In this document: piece after piece, positions 43,587-52,598 of the stretch
Position numbering within the stretch: position 1 is the stretch's first letter
Layout of the letters: every line of letters begins with the position of its first letter
Origin: Pseudomonadota bacterium
GTDB lineage: Bacteria; Pseudomonadota; Alphaproteobacteria; Rhizobiales; Xanthobacteraceae
Direction: 5' to 3'
Assembly: GCA_018971625.1 (NCBI GenBank)
Contig: JAGXAJ010000008.1
Coordinates: forward strand, 1-64,000
DNA length: 64,000 bases
Translations under genes and position numbers: made by a program
Notes under the pieces: generated by a model
What the model was told of the DNA's origin: nothing
What the model saw: only the letters and a program-made list of their open reading frames with translations
Database searches by the model: none

Positions 43587-44591
43587 TCACGCGTTGGGCG
43601 ACGTTTCGCCCGAGAGCGCCAGCAACTGCGATGGGCGCACCCGCTCGCGATGGGCCGTATAAAGACCGCTGGCGACGATGAAGGCGGCGCCGGTCACGGT
43701 CCAGACGTCGGGCACCTCGCCGAACAGGAGGAAGCCGAGCACACTGACCCACAGTAGTTGGATGTAGGAAAACGGCGCCAGCACCGAGGCATCCGCGTAG
43801 CGGAACGCCAGCACCACGATCCACTGCCCTGCGGTCGAGGCGACGCCGACCAGGATTCCGAACAGCACGCCGTGCCAGCCGGGCGCGACCCACACCAGCG
43901 GCACCAGCGCGGACAGGATGAAGACGCCGGAAATCGACGAATAGGTCATGGTGGTGATCGCGCGCTCGCTGCCGCTCATCATCCGCGTCATGGTCAGCGT
44001 GCAGGCCCAGGCCAATGCCGAGACGATCGGGAATAACGCCGCAGGATGGAACGCGATCGAGCCAGGCCGCAGGATGACCAGCACGCCGATCAGGCCGACT
44101 GCCGTCGCGAGCCAGCGGCGCAGGCCGACGCTCTCGCCGAGAAACACGATCGACAGCGCGGTGACGAACAACGGCGACACGAAGCTGGTTGCGGACGCCT
44201 CCGCGATCGGGAGAAACCCCAAGCCGGTGATAAAGAGCAGCGACGAACCCACCAGTGCGACGCCTCGCAACAGCTGAAAGGCGGGCCGCGTGGTCTGCAT
44301 CGCATAGAGCGGCGATCCCGGCACCATCGCGGGAATCATGATCAGGCCGAATACCAGGAAGCGAAGCCATGCAATCTCGATCGACGGCAAGGTCGCCGAC
44401 AGATATTTCGCCGTCACATCGGAAATTCCGAGAAATACCGTCGAGACCAGGATCAGCGTGATGCCCCGAAGCGGCCGATCGGCGCGCGCCGGCGCTGCGG
44501 GGGTGGCCGGCTTCTTCTTGGGCGAGAACTTCTCGGATGAAGGCACCGGAAGGCGGTCCAGCCTGACGGCTGCGGCAGATGGCGGGGTCAC
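43587..44591 (-). CDS. DMT (EamA) family exporter
   Basis: 334 residues with about ten hydrophobic segments after a Pro/Lys-rich cytosolic start (residues 1-40). Two EamA repeats: first around 45-175 (GITLILVSTVFLGISDVTAK, ASATSFVSPLFVTALSIVFL, GESVGLRRW) and second around 190-325 (SALAWACTLTMTRMMSG, DASVLAPFSYIQLLWVSVLG, FLLFGEVPD). Family members export amino acids, nucleosides or other metabolites; no substrate can be assigned. Next to an Lrp remnant, a regulator type often paired with amino-acid exporters. Confidence 0.87.
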   Translation of the reverse strand: MTPPSAAAVRLDRLPVPSSEKFSPKKKPATPAAPARADRPLRGITLILVSTVFLGISDVTAKYLSATLPSIEIAWLRFLVFGLIMIPAMVPGSPLYAMQTTRPAFQLLRGVALVGSSLLFITGLGFLPIAEASATSFVSPLFVTALSIVFLGESVGLRRWLATAVGLIGVLVILRPGSIAFHPAALFPIVSALAWACTLTMTRMMSGSERAITTMTYSSISGVFILSALVPLVWVAPGWHGVLFGILVGVASTAGQWIVVLAFRYADASVLAPFSYIQLLWVSVLGFLLFGEVPDVWTVTGAAFIVASGLYTAHRERVRPSQLLALSGETSPNA

Positions 44592-44764
44592 GGAGCAGAC
44601 TCGGACGAAAATGAAATAGTCGAATCGGGTGAGAACCCAACAAACGACAAAGGCAGCCGATCGACAAGGAGCGAAAACAGGCAGCGGATATGCACGATAG
44701 CCGGCAGCGACTTGTCACCGACACAGTTTTGTTAAATTCCGTATTTTTGCGGGCGCCCAGCGCG

Positions 44765-45601
44765 CTACAACATCGGCAAGCTCGTCGGTTTTGGACCGCG
44801 CGGAAATGCGTTGTCGAGCGCGGCCAGATCGCTGTCGCTGAGGTTCAATTGTCCGGCGGCTGCATTGTCGGCGGCGTGTTCCAATGACGCGGCTTTTGGA
44901 ATCGCGAATAGGGATTGATCCCGCGTCAGGAAACCGAGCGCGACCTGACGCGGCGTAACACCGCGCGCGTCCGCGATCTTCTGTAGTATTTTTCCCGATC
45001 CGCTGCGCGGGTGCGGAAAATCATTGTGGCCGAACGGCGAATAGGCAACCACCGCGATGCCGTTCTGCTTGCACCAGGGGATAACGGCGTGCTCGATCGC
45101 GCGCTCCTGCAGATGATAGAGCACCTGGTTGCAGGCGATGTTGCCCTCGCCGGAAACCGCCTTCAGTTCTTCGAGATCGTCGACGTCGAAATTGCTGACG
45201 CCCCAGCTCTTGATCTTTCCTGCGCGCACCAGTTCCTCGAATGCCGCGACCGTATCGGCGAGCGGATAGGAACCGCGCCAATGCAGCAGATAGCAATCGA
45301 GGTGGTCGGTCTTAAGCCGTGACAGCGAGCGCTCGCAGGCAGTGATAGTGCCGCGGCGCGAGGCGTTGCTCGGCAACACTTTCGAGACCAGGAACACCTC
45401 GTCACGTCTTGCAACGATTGCTTCCGCAATCACCGGTTCAGCGTCGCCGTACATTTCGGCTGTGTCGATATGGGTCATGCCAAGGTCGAGGCCATGGCGG
45501 AGTGCCGCAACCGCGCTTTGGCGATCGCCGCGATCGATATACCAGGTGCCCTGCCCGATCACGGATACATCGCCAACGCTGCCGAATTTTCGCTGTCTCA
45601 T
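44765..45601 (-). CDS. Aldo/keto reductase
   Basis: 278 residues. NADPH-dependent (alpha/beta)8 reductase. Catalytic tetrad D46 and Y51 in HIDTAEMYG, K74 in LVSKVLPSN and H107 in YLLHWRG; coenzyme site IPKAASLEHAADN. Start at ATG 45601, 29 bp after the SMP-30 gene, so the two are likely one transcript; an open frame upstream lies within that gene. Together they suggest sugar or lactone metabolism. Confidence 0.9.
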   Translation of the reverse strand: MRQRKFGSVGDVSVIGQGTWYIDRGDRQSAVAALRHGLDLGMTHIDTAEMYGDAEPVIAEAIVARRDEVFLVSKVLPSNASRRGTITACERSLSRLKTDHLDCYLLHWRGSYPLADTVAAFEELVRAGKIKSWGVSNFDVDDLEELKAVSGEGNIACNQVLYHLQERAIEHAVIPWCKQNGIAVVAYSPFGHNDFPHPRSGSGKILQKIADARGVTPRQVALGFLTRDQSLFAIPKAASLEHAADNAAAGQLNLSDSDLAALDNAFPRGPKPTSLPML

Positions 45602-45630
45602 GCTGATCTCAATCTGCCGTGCTTGCCGCT

Positions 45631-46542
45631 TTACGCTTTGCGCAACGATTCGTCGCTGATGTCGGCGACCATGACCGTACCGGTCGACGATTCCGTCATA
45701 TAGAGGTGGTAGCCATTGTTGCCGCCGATCGCGACGTTGGTGCAGGCTGGCCCGGCGCAGGACTTGATCCGCGCGATCAGCTCGCCGTTGGGTGCGAACA
45801 CGAATACATGGCCGAGCGAGGCGTGCGCCACGAACAACCGTCCAGCCTTGTCCATGGTCAGGCCATCGGGACCGCTGGTGCCGAAGGTCGAGCAGAAGCG
45901 GCCGACCTTGGAAACGCTGCCGTCCTTCATGAACGGCAATCGCCACACTGCATTGTCCCGTGTCATCGCCACGAACAGGGTCGCTTCCGCGCGATCGAGC
46001 ACCAGGCCGTTCGGGCTGATGCCGGTATCGATCAGGCAGTCGAGCCGGCCGCTCGCCAGCCGGTAAACGCGCCCGGTCGGATCGTGCAGGCCGGTCTGGC
46101 CCTGATCGGTGAAATAGATATCGCCGTTGTCTGCAATGTGCAGATCGTTGCAGCCGCGGAAGGATTCCGAATTGCGCGGGGTCAGCACCGGCCGCATGCA
46201 GCCCGCCTTGACGTCGAGTTGCATGATGCCATGCATATAGTCGGCGACCGGAATGCAGCCGTCCTTGTCGATCTTGAGGCCGTTCGGCCAGCTCTCATAT
46301 TCGACCACGAGCGACCATGTTTTGTCGGACGCGATCCTAAAAATGCGCCCGAACGGGATGTCGACGATGTAGAGATTGCCGTCCGCGTCGAAAGACGGTC
46401 CTTCGATGAAGCAATCGGTCGCCTCGCCCGGCCGGTTGGCATCGGCCCAGTCGGTGCGCATACCGATGCGCCGGAAGGAATCGGGCATGACCGAGAAGAT
46501 TTCGGCTTCAATGAGTTTTGACGTGGTGTCGAGATACATCAT
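45631..46542 (-). CDS. SMP-30/gluconolactonase/LRE family protein
   Basis: 303 residues, six-bladed beta-propeller lactonase. Calcium/catalytic positions as in the family: E47 in DCFIEGPSFDADG, N in RGCNDLHIADNGDIYFTD, SPNGLVLDRAEATLFVA and D in GPDGLTMDKAGRLFVA. Hydrolyses a sugar or other lactone; downstream aldo/keto reductase supports that. An 18-bp perfect tandem duplication lies 23 bp upstream of its start. Confidence 0.88.
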   Translation of the reverse strand: MMYLDTTSKLIEAEIFSVMPDSFRRIGMRTDWADANRPGEATDCFIEGPSFDADGNLYIVDIPFGRIFRIASDKTWSLVVEYESWPNGLKIDKDGCIPVADYMHGIMQLDVKAGCMRPVLTPRNSESFRGCNDLHIADNGDIYFTDQGQTGLHDPTGRVYRLASGRLDCLIDTGISPNGLVLDRAEATLFVAMTRDNAVWRLPFMKDGSVSKVGRFCSTFGTSGPDGLTMDKAGRLFVAHASLGHVFVFAPNGELIARIKSCAGPACTNVAIGGNNGYHLYMTESSTGTVMVADISDESLRKA

Positions 46543-46564
46543 CGCGCGGGTTCACCGGTCCTGG

Positions 46565-46600
46565 CGAATCTGCTGCACCATACGAATCTGCTGCACCATA
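46565..46600. repeat. 18-bp perfect tandem duplication
   Basis: CGAATCTGCTGCACCATA occurs twice in direct succession (46565-46582 and 46583-46600), between the SMP-30 start and the dioxygenase stop. On the minus strand it reads TATGGTGCAGCAGATTCG. It could be slippage or a duplicated operator. Confidence 0.85.
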
Positions 46601-46744
46601 AATGACATCATCTGCGACGTCGATTGGGCTGTCCCGGCACGGCTTCGCCACCCTGTCCACGTTCGAGACACACGGCGCTGCAGCGCTCCATAGTTGCCGC
46701 TCTTCATCTTTTTGGCAGGGCCATTGGCCGCCCCGCCTTCACGA

Positions 46745-47665
46745 CTATGCGGCTTCGCTCGGTCTGACGCCGAGTGCCTGCGGCGCCGCGCCCGCGCCCG
46801 CGCCCGGCTTCATGTGGAACTCGTACGTCATCAGATGCCACGGCGACTTTGCCGGCTTGCCATCGGGCATCGTGGCGTCGGTGCGTTTTTCGATCTTCGA
46901 AATCAGGTCGTCCTTGACGCCGAATACCACGTCGGAATCGAGATATTTGTCGCCGTCCATGAAGAGATGGGTAATCAGCGGCTCGTACCCCTTCGCATTG
47001 ACGAGGAAATGCACATGCGCCGGCCGCATCGGATGACGCCGCGTCTGCAGGATCATCTCGCCGACCGGACCATCGGTCGGAATCGGATAGCTACAAGGCA
47101 AAATGGTGCGGAAGAAGAACTTGCCCTCGGCATCGGTGATGAACCGCGCCCGCGACGACGGACCTGTTGTCTCATAATCCGGGCGTTGCGAATCGTAGTA
47201 GCCGTCGTTGTCGGCATGCCAGACGTCGACAGGAACGCCAGCGAGCAACTTGCCCTCGAGATCGGTGACCCGGCTCTGCACGAACATCCGCTCACCCGGC
47301 AGCTTGGCGGAGATGTCGGTGCCGTGTGGCATTGGCTTGTGCTCGCCGACATAGAACGGGCCAAGCACAGTGGTCTCGGTGGCGCCGTTACGCTGGCGAT
47401 GATTGACCGCATCGACCAGCATGGAAACCCCCAGCACGTCCGACAGCAGGATGAATTCCTGACGAGTCGACGTGCATTTCTGTCCCGTCCGGGTCAGGAA
47501 ATCGATGGCGTAACCCCATTCGTCAAAGGTCAAGTCGGTCTTGCGAACATAGTCGTGCAGCGACTTCACGAGTTCTTCCACCAGGAATTTGACGCGCGGG
47601 TCCGGCACCTCCCCGAAGCTGCGGATCACGGCGGCGGTGAGTTCGGCGTCGTCGAACTGGGGCAT
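46745..47665 (-). CDS. Intradiol ring-cleavage dioxygenase (hydroxyquinol/catechol 1,2-dioxygenase type)
   Basis: 306 residues. Fe(III) enzyme that opens catechol-like rings between the hydroxyls. Helical N-terminal linker domain (SFGEVPDPRVKFLVEELVKS) then the beta-sandwich with GVPVDVWHADNDGYYDSQ, CSYPIPTDGPVG and RRHPMRPAHVHF. Iron ligands by comparison are the tyrosine of GYYDSQ (156 or 157), Y193, H217 and H219. Length and motif order suit hydroxyquinol or chlorocatechol dioxygenases. No maleylacetate reductase or cycloisomerase gene is adjacent. Confidence 0.9.
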   Translation of the reverse strand: MPQFDDAELTAAVIRSFGEVPDPRVKFLVEELVKSLHDYVRKTDLTFDEWGYAIDFLTRTGQKCTSTRQEFILLSDVLGVSMLVDAVNHRQRNGATETTVLGPFYVGEHKPMPHGTDISAKLPGERMFVQSRVTDLEGKLLAGVPVDVWHADNDGYYDSQRPDYETTGPSSRARFITDAEGKFFFRTILPCSYPIPTDGPVGEMILQTRRHPMRPAHVHFLVNAKGYEPLITHLFMDGDKYLDSDVVFGVKDDLISKIEKRTDATMPDGKPAKSPWHLMTYEFHMKPGAGAGAAPQALGVRPSEAA

Positions 47666-47827
47666 TGGCGTTGTCCTGCGGGATGGCGGTTTTAGTCGGC
47701 GAGCCTATACCAGACGGCGTGCCTGGGTAAGCGTCTCAGCGCGTAGCTGCGTTGGCCTATTGCGATGGAACGATGCGCGCTTTTCGGCTATCAAAAAGGA
47801 CTACGATAGCCTGCGGAGATTGTTCCG

Positions 47828-49090
47828 ATGCTTGCCCCTGCCCCCGCCTCGCCAGAATCCGCCGGGATGTCCAAGTCCGCCTTCGACCGCGTCGATGCAC
47901 ACCTGAAGCGTTGCTACATCGACGCCGGCCGTTTTCCTGGAACGCAACTCGTCGTTTACCGCCGCGGTAAGGTAGTCCATAGCGCGGTACAGGGCTTCGC
48001 CGATATCGAACGCAGGGTGCCGGTCAAGAACGACACCATCTATCGTATCTATTCCATGACCAAGCCAATTACCTCGGTGGCTTTCATGATGCTGTTCGAG
48101 GAAGGCCGCGTCGCGCTGGACGAGCCGGTTCACAAATACATTCCCGAGTGGAGAAACCTCAGTGTCTTCGTCGCAGGCATCGCGCCGGCATTCACAACCC
48201 GCCCTATGTCCCGGCCGATGCTGATCGTGGACCTGCTGCGCCACACCTCAGGTCTCACCTATGGTTTCCAGCAGCGCACGAATGTCGATGCCGCGTATCG
48301 CGAAAAAAAGATTGGCGAGGCGGAAAAAGCCGGGACGCTGCAGACCATGATCGAGGAACTCAGCAAGCTCCCGCTGGAGTTTTCGCCGGGCGAGGCATGG
48401 AATTACTCCGTTGCAACCGACGTGCTCGGCTATCTCGTCGAAAAAATCAGTGGCATGCCGTTCGAGCAGTTCCTGAAACAGCGCATCCTCGATCCGCTCG
48501 GCATGAGCGACACCGGCTTTTACGTTCCTTCCGACAAGGCCCATCGATTGGCCGCCTGTTATTCCGCCGATCCGAAGGGCGATGCGGCCGGCCGCAACGA
48601 CCGCATGAAATTGCAGGACGATCCGACCACTAGCACCTTCCTGTCGCCGCCATCGTTCATCTCGGGCGGCGGCGGACTGTGTTCGACGGCGGCCGACTAT
48701 CTCACCTTCTGCCGCGCATTGCTCAATGGCGGCGAACTCGGCGGCGTCCGGCTGCTGGGGCCAAAGACACTGGCGCTGATGACGTCAAATCATCTTCCAG
48801 GCGGGCGCGAGCTGCCGGAAATGTCGCGCTCGCTGTTCAGCGAGGCTGCCTATAACGGGATCGGCTTCGGTCTCGGCTTCTCGGTCATGATGGATCCCGC
48901 CAAAGCGCTCATTCCGGGCAGCCCTGGTGAGTATGCCTGGGGAGGTCTGGCAACAACATCGTTCTGGATCGACCCCACCGAGCAGTTGATCACGATCTTC
49001 ATGACCCAAGTGATGCCATCGAACGCCTATCCGGTGCGGCGCGAACTGCGGACCATGGTCTACGCCGCCATCACCGAAAGCAATCTCTAG
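47828..49090 (+). CDS. Beta-lactamase family serine hydrolase (EstB-like)
   Basis: 420 residues. Class C beta-lactamase fold with nucleophile S76 and K79 in YSMTKPITSV and the tyrosine motif YSVATDVLG around 192-200; the C-terminal LATTSFWIDP replaces the usual KTG. There is no signal peptide, so it is cytosolic and more likely an esterase or peptidase than a lactamase. It starts about 160 bp from the divergent dioxygenase gene. Confidence 0.87.
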   Translation: MLAPAPASPESAGMSKSAFDRVDAHLKRCYIDAGRFPGTQLVVYRRGKVVHSAVQGFADIERRVPVKNDTIYRIYSMTKPITSVAFMMLFEEGRVALDEPVHKYIPEWRNLSVFVAGIAPAFTTRPMSRPMLIVDLLRHTSGLTYGFQQRTNVDAAYREKKIGEAEKAGTLQTMIEELSKLPLEFSPGEAWNYSVATDVLGYLVEKISGMPFEQFLKQRILDPLGMSDTGFYVPSDKAHRLAACYSADPKGDAAGRNDRMKLQDDPTTSTFLSPPSFISGGGGLCSTAADYLTFCRALLNGGELGGVRLLGPKTLALMTSNHLPGGRELPEMSRSLFSEAAYNGIGFGLGFSVMMDPAKALIPGSPGEYAWGGLATTSFWIDPTEQLITIFMTQVMPSNAYPVRRELRTMVYAAITESNL

Positions 49091-49250
49091 TTTAGGGCGG
49101 CGCGGGTTCCGTACCTGAGAGCGAAAACCTTCCCTGCCAGTGCGTCTCGCCCTCCTGGTCGCGGGCACCGCGCTGCCGCTGATTATTTTCGCGGCCACCG
49201 TCGATTTTCTGCCGCGCGGTGTCCGTAACCTGCGCGCTGGAGAGCGCGGC
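49091..49250 (+). other. Gap with a possible membrane-segment remnant
   Basis: From about 49141 the plus strand reads LRLALLVAGTALPLIIFAA, a hydrophobic segment like the N-terminus of sensor kinases, and then decays (TVDFLPRGVRN). No start, no continuing domain. It may be the scar of a lost kinase gene, or chance. Confidence 0.25.
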
Positions 49251-49985
49251 TTAGCCGAAATTCTGCAGCGACGGAAACGCTTCCAGCAGCCAGATGCTCG
49301 CATTGGAGATCGCGCCGGTCAGAAAGGCGATGCCGGTGAGGACCATCAGCACGCCCATGGCGCGTTCGACGTTGGCGAGATGCCGTTTTATCCGGGCGAA
49401 CAATGATGAAAACTGGTCAACCATCAGGGCCGCGAGCAGGAACGGGATTCCAAGACCGGCCGAATAGACCGCGAGCAGGACAGCACCCTTCGTCACCGTG
49501 GCCTCGGCAGCCGCGACCGACAGGATCGCCGCGAGGATCGGCCCGATGCACGGGGTCCAGCCGAACGCAAAGGCAAGCCCCATCACGTAAGCGCCCCAGA
49601 GACCCACCGGCTTCGGCGCGGTCAGCCGTCCCTCGCGCATCAACAGCCCGATCCGCGTCAGGCCGAGGAAATGCAGGCCCATGATGATGATGGCGATGCC
49701 GGCGGCGATCGAGAGCTGCGCCGACCAGGCGTGGATCAGCGCGCCGATCAGTGAAGCGCTGGCGCCGAGCCCGACGAACACCGTGGAAAATCCCAGCACA
49801 AACATCAAGGCCGACATCATCACCGCGCGCCGCGAGGCCGCCGCTGTCTCGTCATTGGCGACATGCTCGATGGTGGCACCGGTCAGATAGACCAGATAGG
49901 GCGGCACCAGCGGCAGCACGCAAGGTGACAGGAAACTGACCAGACCGGCGATCAGAGCCCCCGGAATCGAAACGTCGTGAATCAT
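49251..49985 (-). CDS. ccdA: Cytochrome c biogenesis protein CcdA
   Basis: 244 residues from the ATG at 49985 (an in-frame ATG at 50009 is the alternative). Inner-membrane thiol transporter that passes electrons from thioredoxin to the periplasm for cytochrome c maturation. About six hydrophobic segments; the redox cysteines are C22 in FLSPCVLPLVPPY and C146 in GWTPCIGPILAAIL. No ccm or thioredoxin-like gene is adjacent. Confidence 0.92.
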   Translation of the reverse strand: MIHDVSIPGALIAGLVSFLSPCVLPLVPPYLVYLTGATIEHVANDETAAASRRAVMMSALMFVLGFSTVFVGLGASASLIGALIHAWSAQLSIAAGIAIIIMGLHFLGLTRIGLLMREGRLTAPKPVGLWGAYVMGLAFAFGWTPCIGPILAAILSVAAAEATVTKGAVLLAVYSAGLGIPFLLAALMVDQFSSLFARIKRHLANVERAMGVLMVLTGIAFLTGAISNASIWLLEAFPSLQNFG

Positions 49986-50049
49986 GCCGTAATCGAACCA
50001 TGTTCGCATGGAGCCGGCGCGAAGATCCGCGGCTCATGCCCTACAGCCT

Positions 50050-50146
50050 TTTCCGTTCCGATGGAATCGGAACGGGGCTCTAGATTCTTGTTTTGACGCG
50101 TTTTCTTTACGCGAACCGGTATCCACTTCGCTCGAAAACGCTCTAG
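50050..50146. repeat. Long intergenic repeat, copy 3
   Basis: CCGTTCCGATGGAATCGGAAC, GATTCTTGTTTTGACGCG, TTTACGCGAACCGGTATCC and CGCTCGAAAACGCTCTAG: near-identical to copy 2 (34791-34888) and the complement of copy 1 (33241-33360). Lies upstream of ccdA. Confidence 0.88.
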
Positions 50147-50262
50147 CGCTACCTGCCGGATTCCCACGATATCACCCAATCTCAGCAATCCGGCCCGGTG
50201 TTTGTCCGGCACGATTGTTTGCGCTGAAAAGCGCTGGCTCAATCGATACGGGGAGCGGTTCA

Positions 50263-50352
50263 ATGTCAACCATTTCGGCGATTGTGGTAGGCGGGAGAAA
50301 ACCTCTTTACCAATCACTTTTCGTACAGGTTCTGGTCGGCTGCTGTCTGGGT
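50263..50352 (+). pseudogene. dctA: N-terminal fragment of a C4-dicarboxylate transporter (dctA)
   Basis: MSTISAIVVGGRKPLYQSLF followed by VQVLVGCCLG resembles the start of DctA proteins (KPFYKSLYxQVLVAIxxGIxLG). It is preceded by an intact GGGGAGCGG ribosome site. After about 30 codons the similarity ends and another sequence begins, so only the first membrane-segment start is left. An intact DctA would have about 440 residues. Confidence 0.6.
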
Positions 50353-50620
50353 CCTCGATCGGTCCGCAGCAACATGCGCGCGCCGACCCCCGGCATCGGC
50401 AGCATTTCGAGATCGACGAATTGCTCGAAATTCTCGGTTGCCTCGTGCTGATGTTTGATGGCGAACCGGCCTGTGAGGTGCGGACCGGCGAAACCTACCT
50501 TACTGAACCGGAGCCACATGACGAGACATCGAGAAAGGCACACGGCAACATCGCGGTCGCGGGCAGACGACAGCTCCTCGCCGAGCGCTCAGGATGGCCT
50601 GAAATCGAAGGCTGCGATCC
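50353..50620. other. Gene-poor stretch with an unidentified minus-strand fragment
   Basis: On the minus strand between about 50500 and 50345 there is a codon-biased run FAGPHLTGRFAIKHQHEATE continuing NFEQFVDLEMLPMPGVGARM. It has no clear start and merges into the complement of the dctA fragment. I do not recognise the family; it may be another truncated gene. The remainder up to 50620 shows nothing definable. Confidence 0.3.
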
Positions 50621-50935
50621 TTATTTCACGAGTTTCAGCACGGGCGGGAAACGGCGGTGGCTGCTTTGCGCGCCCTCCGGAGGGGCATCGTTCTGCGTCA
50701 TGGCGTCGCACAAAGCCTTCAACTCAGCATCTCCAATCCGGTTGAGCTTCATCCGGAGTTGGAGGATCGCAAGCGAGAGCAGTTGCGCGGTCTCCGGATC
50801 GGCATTGACAAGCAGCGCCGCCCTGCACTTCTCAAGTGCGGCAAGAACCGAATGTGATCGTCGTTCAGAACTGGACACCAGCGTTTTTCCATGACCAAGC
50901 GTGCGAATAAAAGCCGGGGCGATCCTGTCGGCTAG
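50621..50935 (-). CDS. Hypothetical protein, start uncertain
   Basis: About 104 residues of convincing coding character: LADRIAPAFIRTLGHGKTLV, HSVLAALEKCRAALLVNADP, ETAQLLSLAILQLRMKLNRI, GDAELKALCDAMTQND, ending PPVLKLVK. Two amphipathic helices and a leucine-rich centre suggest a small helical protein. The codon at the natural start is CTA where an ATG would be expected (CTAGCCGAC), and the open frame upstream to 51139 does not look like protein. So it is either started by an unseen alternative codon or has lost its start. Not recognised. Confidence 0.5.
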   Translation of the reverse strand, partial: LADRIAPAFIRTLGHGKTLVSSSERRSHSVLAALEKCRAALLVNADPETAQLLSLAILQLRMKLNRIGDAELKALCDAMTQNDAPPEGAQSSHRRFPPVLKLVK

Positions 50936-51460
50936 TTCATATACCTCGCCGTAAAGACCGGAATCTTGCCAACAGCGCGAGGATTTCCCTGCGCCGGCGC
51001 ATACCGTCAAGCCTGCGGCCCGACGAAGCATCGCACAGCGAGGTGACTTTATGATTGCGGTGCAACGCGTCAAACATAGGCAAGCCCATTGGCCAGCAAA
51101 TCTCAGCAAGCACCAAGCCGCCGCAGCATTGGCCCCCATCGCCGCGACCCGGATGGTGGTACGGTACCCGTCGGACCATCGTCAAGCAAAACCGTTGGGT
51201 TAAAAGCGCCGGTATTAACGTATTCTAATTCCGCAAGCAAATTGCTGCACACGGGAAAATAGTACCGCTGACATTTTGCTATCATCCCGCCCCGAGAGCA
51301 ATCAAATTACGGGTACGCGACATATGACCAACTAGCTCGCGGAGGTTTTTAACCCTACAAGGTACCCGTGGTTCAAGGACGAATTTAATGCAGTATATAA
51401 AGGTCCAACCTTGCCCCCGTTTGTTCGCGGGCTTCTCGACCCAAGGACGGTAAAAACAGA
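50936..51460. other. 525-bp gap with no recognisable gene
   Basis: Open frames here lack codon bias or similarity. The part from 51200 to 51400 is clearly more AT-rich than its surroundings (TAACGTATTCTAATTCCGC, TGCTATCATCCCG), so it likely holds the promoter of the XRE regulator and possibly of a leftward unit. Confidence 0.4.
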
Positions 51461-51856
51461 ATGAATAAATCAGCGGCAAAGAAGATGAAGCAGCGCAGTG
51501 CCGGCAAGCCCGATATTGAACTGGGCAAGCGGATTAGGCTACGACGCGTCGAGCAACGGATCTCACAGGCTGAACTTGGCGACCAACTGGGTGTCAGCTT
51601 TCAGCAGGTCCAGAAATATGAGAAAGGCGTCAACCGGGTTGGCGCCGCTCGTCTCCAGCAGATCGCGACCGCGCTCGACGTGCCCGTCACGTTCTTTTAC
51701 GACGGCGACGGCAAGGCGCGCGAAGTTGAAAGCCTGCTATTTCTCGATAGCTCGTTCAGCCTCAGGCTGCTGCGGGCCTACAGCAAGATCAAGGATCAGA
51801 CCGTCCAGCGTCAGCTGGTGTCTCTGATGGAATCGATCGCCGCGAATGAGGACTAG
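51461..51856 (+). CDS. XRE family transcriptional regulator
   Basis: 131 residues. Helix-turn-helix about 20-75: IELGKRIRLRRVEQRISQAE, LGDQLGVSFQQVQKYEKGVN and RVGAARLQQIATALDVPVTF. C-terminal half is helical (SFSLRLLRAYSKIKDQTVQR). Rhizobial genomes carry many such single-HTH proteins of this exact layout. Preceded by a long AT-rich region; target unknown. Confidence 0.88.
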   Translation: MNKSAAKKMKQRSAGKPDIELGKRIRLRRVEQRISQAELGDQLGVSFQQVQKYEKGVNRVGAARLQQIATALDVPVTFFYDGDGKAREVESLLFLDSSFSLRLLRAYSKIKDQTVQRQLVSLMESIAANED

Positions 51857-52048
51857 CGCGCGATCCGCCAAGGTGCCGGCGGATTTTGCCTTTGGATCGT
51901 GCGTCGTTCGGTTCGGCGCATGATCGACGTCACTCTGGGACTCGCAATCCGGCGATGACAGCACGGCCGTTGCGCGCGACTTGCAACACTGCCACCGCAC
52001 GACTTCGGTCACGCTGTTGCTGATGGTGCCCGGACAAAAAGCCGAGCC

Positions 52049-52487
52049 CTACAACGCAGCCAGGACGGCTCTCGCGACATCTGCGGTGCCGTTACTGCCA
52101 CCGAATTCCATCGGCGTGATGCCATCAGCATAGGCCTTGTCGACGGCGCGTTCGATGCGTTCGGCGGCCTCCGTGGCGCCTTCCAGACCATGCTTGTCGG
52201 CGAGCCAATCCAGCATCATCGCGGCTGACAGGATCATCGCCGTTGGATTGGCTTTGCCCTGCCCCATGATGTCTGGCGCGGTACCGTGACACGGCTGGAA
52301 CACCGCGTGGCGATCGCCAACGTCGGCGGACGGAGCCATGCCCATGCCGCCGATCAGGCCGGGACAGGATGTCGCCGAACATGTTCTCCATCACCATCAC
52401 ATCGAAATCCCAGGGCCGCTTGACCAGCCACGCCGAGCAGCCCTCATGCGTCGTCAGCCACCGATATCGGCAACGTGGCTCCGCCAC
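52049..52487 (-). pseudogene. Truncated, frameshifted isocitrate/isopropylmalate dehydrogenase family gene
   Basis: Minus strand AWLVKRPWDFDVMVMENMFG followed by DILS, then after one frame change LIGGMGMAPSADVGDRHAVF, QPCHGTAPDIMGQGKANPTA, MILSAAMMLDWLADKHG and GITPMEFGGSNGTADVARAV. This is the C-terminal half of the beta-decarboxylating dehydrogenases; the metal-binding aspartates of DILSDLIGG are disrupted by the shift near 52360. The N-terminal half is missing. Related intact enzymes act on isocitrate, isopropylmalate or tartrate. Confidence 0.82.
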
Positions 52488-52598
52488 CGGCGCTTTCCGG
52501 TGACGGTTGCGATCTCATCCAAGGCCGCAGTCCTGAAGATCGATCACCGTGCGCTCGACGGGCCCGCGCGCCAGCACAGGACGTTGTCTGCCTGGCGT

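Noticed and set aside
50202..50894. 230-codon plus-strand frame through the dctA fragment region
   Set aside because: Not in the frame of the dctA similarity and without any recognisable domain; opposite-strand coding at 50621-50935 is more convincing.
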